A DNA stretch of 64,000 nucleotides from Hymenobacter sp. GOD-10R (GTDB lineage: Bacteria > Bacteroidota > Bacteroidia > Cytophagales > Hymenobacteraceae), in NCBI RefSeq assembly GCF_035609205.1, contig NZ_CP141184.1, positions 3,810,501-3,874,500 on the forward strand. The letters are read 5' to 3'. The notes beneath the pieces were generated by a model, which saw only the letters and a list, made by a program, of their open reading frames with translations, was not told the origin of the DNA and did not search any database. Positions within the stretch are counted from its first letter, which is position 1. Every line of letters starts with the position of its first letter. This document shows positions 63,080 through 64,000 of this stretch, piece by piece. Both the position numbers and the translations under genes were made by a program.

Positions 63080-63835
63080 ATGAACAGAAAATCAATCCGC
63101 GGTATTTATTCTAAGCCCATGGACGCTGCCGCCCGTCCGATAATCGAAAACGCCAAGCTGCCCACCATGACTGATGCCGTGGCGCCCATGCAGCAAGCGC
63201 CCGCCCGCGACGCAAACTCCCGCCTAATGGATGATGCGCAGCCGCCCATAATTGACACCACCAAGCCTACGATGGGCGCGTTTGTTGTGGACCAGCCCGG
63301 CCCGATTCGCGTGATACCACGTGTATTGCCAGACCAAGAACCCCGGCTGATCCGCGCCGCGCCCGACACTTCGTACGTAGTGCTGCGGATGCGTGTGCAA
63401 GATGGTAAGCTAGCTATTGTTGGCTCTAAACGGGTGGATGGTCCGCTGCTGGCCGAAGAGGAAGTCGTGCAGGATGGTCTAACCTACGAAGCCTCGGTCG
63501 ATGATAAGCGCCTGAGCCTAGGCTCGGTACCGGATTTCGGCGAGCAGCGCAGCTACCCGCGCCCCGGCACCACCGAGCACTACATCACGGTGCTGCCTAG
63601 CTTCGACTTCAACCTGCGCGTGCCCAGCGACAAGATCAGCTTGCAGGATCTGCCGAAGCTGAAGATTTCGCTGTACCGCTTCAAAGTGCCGGTGCCCAAC
63701 CTGAAGCTAGGCCCGCAACCTCTGCGAGCTCAACTCGACCAAGAGGTACGCGTTGTGGCAGAATTGAACGGCATTCAAGTAGCGAAGCTCCCGAGCGACG
63801 TGCAAGAAGTTGTACGACGGGCCTTTACGCGCTAA
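63080..63835 (+). CDS. Unknown protein with duplicated N-terminal leader-like motif
   Basis: A 251-residue protein not recognised. The N-terminus carries two copies of a motif: residues 14-30 (MDAAARPIIENAKLPTM) and 50-65 (MDDAQPPIIDTTKPTM), the second followed by VDQPGP (70-75). The VDxPGP step and the upstream IID/VID pattern also occur at the start of the M64 protein. The rest (about 90-251) is beta-rich (TSYVVLRMRVQDGKLAIVGS, HYITVLPSFDFNLRVP) and has no transmembrane helix. It lies 15 nt after the M64 gene with a perfect Shine-Dalgarno site. It could be an inhibitor, chaperone or co-exported partner; this is inference. Confidence 0.8.
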   Translation: MNRKSIRGIYSKPMDAAARPIIENAKLPTMTDAVAPMQQAPARDANSRLMDDAQPPIIDTTKPTMGAFVVDQPGPIRVIPRVLPDQEPRLIRAAPDTSYVVLRMRVQDGKLAIVGSKRVDGPLLAEEEVVQDGLTYEASVDDKRLSLGSVPDFGEQRSYPRPGTTEHYITVLPSFDFNLRVPSDKISLQDLPKLKISLYRFKVPVPNLKLGPQPLRAQLDQEVRVVAELNGIQVAKLPSDVQEVVRRAFTR

Positions 63836-63892
63836 GCGGTGTAGCGTAAGGCCTGCGAAGTAGCGAAAGTTAAAACCAGAGCTAGGTCTAAG

Positions 63893-64000
63893 CTCCCCTC
63901 CTTTTTTAAGGAGGGGGTTGGGGGTGGTTAGCTAGAGCTAGAAAACTAGAATTAGCTTGTCGTTCAACGACAAGGAACCACCCCAACCCCTCCTTAAAAA
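63893..64000. repeat. Complex inverted repeat of AAGGAGGGG / CCCCAACCCC type
   Basis: The left arm (about 63902-63929) and the right arm (63976-64000) are complementary with small indels. The left side also carries its own palindrome (CCCCTCCTT at 63895-63903 with AAGGAGGGG). A smaller hairpin (about 63957-63974) with TTGTCGTT/AACGACAA lies between them. It may continue beyond the window. It resembles dispersed G/C-homopolymer-rich elements common in Bacteroidota and probably also ends the cluster transcript. Confidence 0.7.

Noticed and set aside
1..64000. Antisense and shadow frames inside real genes
   Set aside because: Many long frames are opposite or shifted to recognisable genes; they lack family motifs and plausible starts, so none was listed.

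Overview
The window is a stretch of chromosome from a Bacteroidota bacterium, most probably Hymenobacter or a close relative in the Hymenobacteraceae. The evidence is a G+C-rich genome with TAnnTTTG-type -7 boxes 25-35 nt before start codons, few Shine-Dalgarno sites, many short lipoproteins and OmpA proteins, PorT and a PorE-like protein of the type IX secretion system, a MoxR/VWA pair, DUF5606 and menaquinone UbiE. No rRNA, tRNA, CRISPR array, integrase or transposase was seen. An unusual base signature runs through the whole window: the palindrome family [GC]CTAG[GC] is very frequent, although CTAG is rare in most bacteria.

Layout. 0-5 kb: a JmjC/cupin oxygenase, a LutA-like Fe-S protein behind an HMG-CoA lyase, an M23/SH3 lipoprotein and a small lipoprotein. 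5-10 kb: a subtilase translationally coupled to a beta-barrel protein, then a BlaI-type repressor with an M56 sensor protease behind a double palindromic operator. 10-17 kb: mostly minus-strand hydrolases (M28, S12 beta-lactamase fold, histidine phosphatase, DUF1028), with an OmpA lipoprotein, a short SDR and a 2'-5' RNA ligase-like protein. 17-20 kb: an osmoprotectant ABC importer whose permease/binding-protein fusion carries a circularly permuted binding domain. 20-27 kb: acyl-CoA synthetase, SDR, PorT, UbiE and a PorE-like OmpA protein. 27-37 kb: housekeeping genes (engB, a TonB-C protein, DUF5606, fbp, peroxiredoxin, waaA, rsgA, a beta-hydroxyacid dehydrogenase, fasciclin, cyclophilin). 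37-47 kb: MoxR ATPase and its VWA partner, separated by a dihaem cytochrome c, a second subtilase and a TlpA thioredoxin, then DUF427, a possible lysozyme inhibitor and an acyl-ACP desaturase. 47-55 kb: cell-surface glycan functions (two polytopic membrane proteins, GT2 glycosyltransferase, Wzx-like flippase, FemAB-like acyltransferase). 55-59 kb: CorA and a large DUF3352/beta-propeller protein. 59.7-63.8 kb: an accessory cluster of two zinc metalloproteases and an unknown protein, none with a recognisable signal peptide.

The best candidates for something undescribed are (1) the terminal metalloprotease cluster, in which the M64 protease and the unknown protein share an N-terminal leader-like motif (VDxPGP) that is partly duplicated inside the unknown protein; (2) the circularly permuted glycine-betaine-type binding domain fused to its permease; (3) the SCTAGS palindrome, which resembles the cyanobacterial HIP1 phenomenon; and (4) several families of short inverted repeats between genes, one of which appears to supply the stop codons of waaA and corA.

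Limits: all calls come from reading the sequence and translations without database searches. Start codons were moved inward where an internal ATG, GTG or TTG gave a family-typical N-terminus; these choices are stated per gene.
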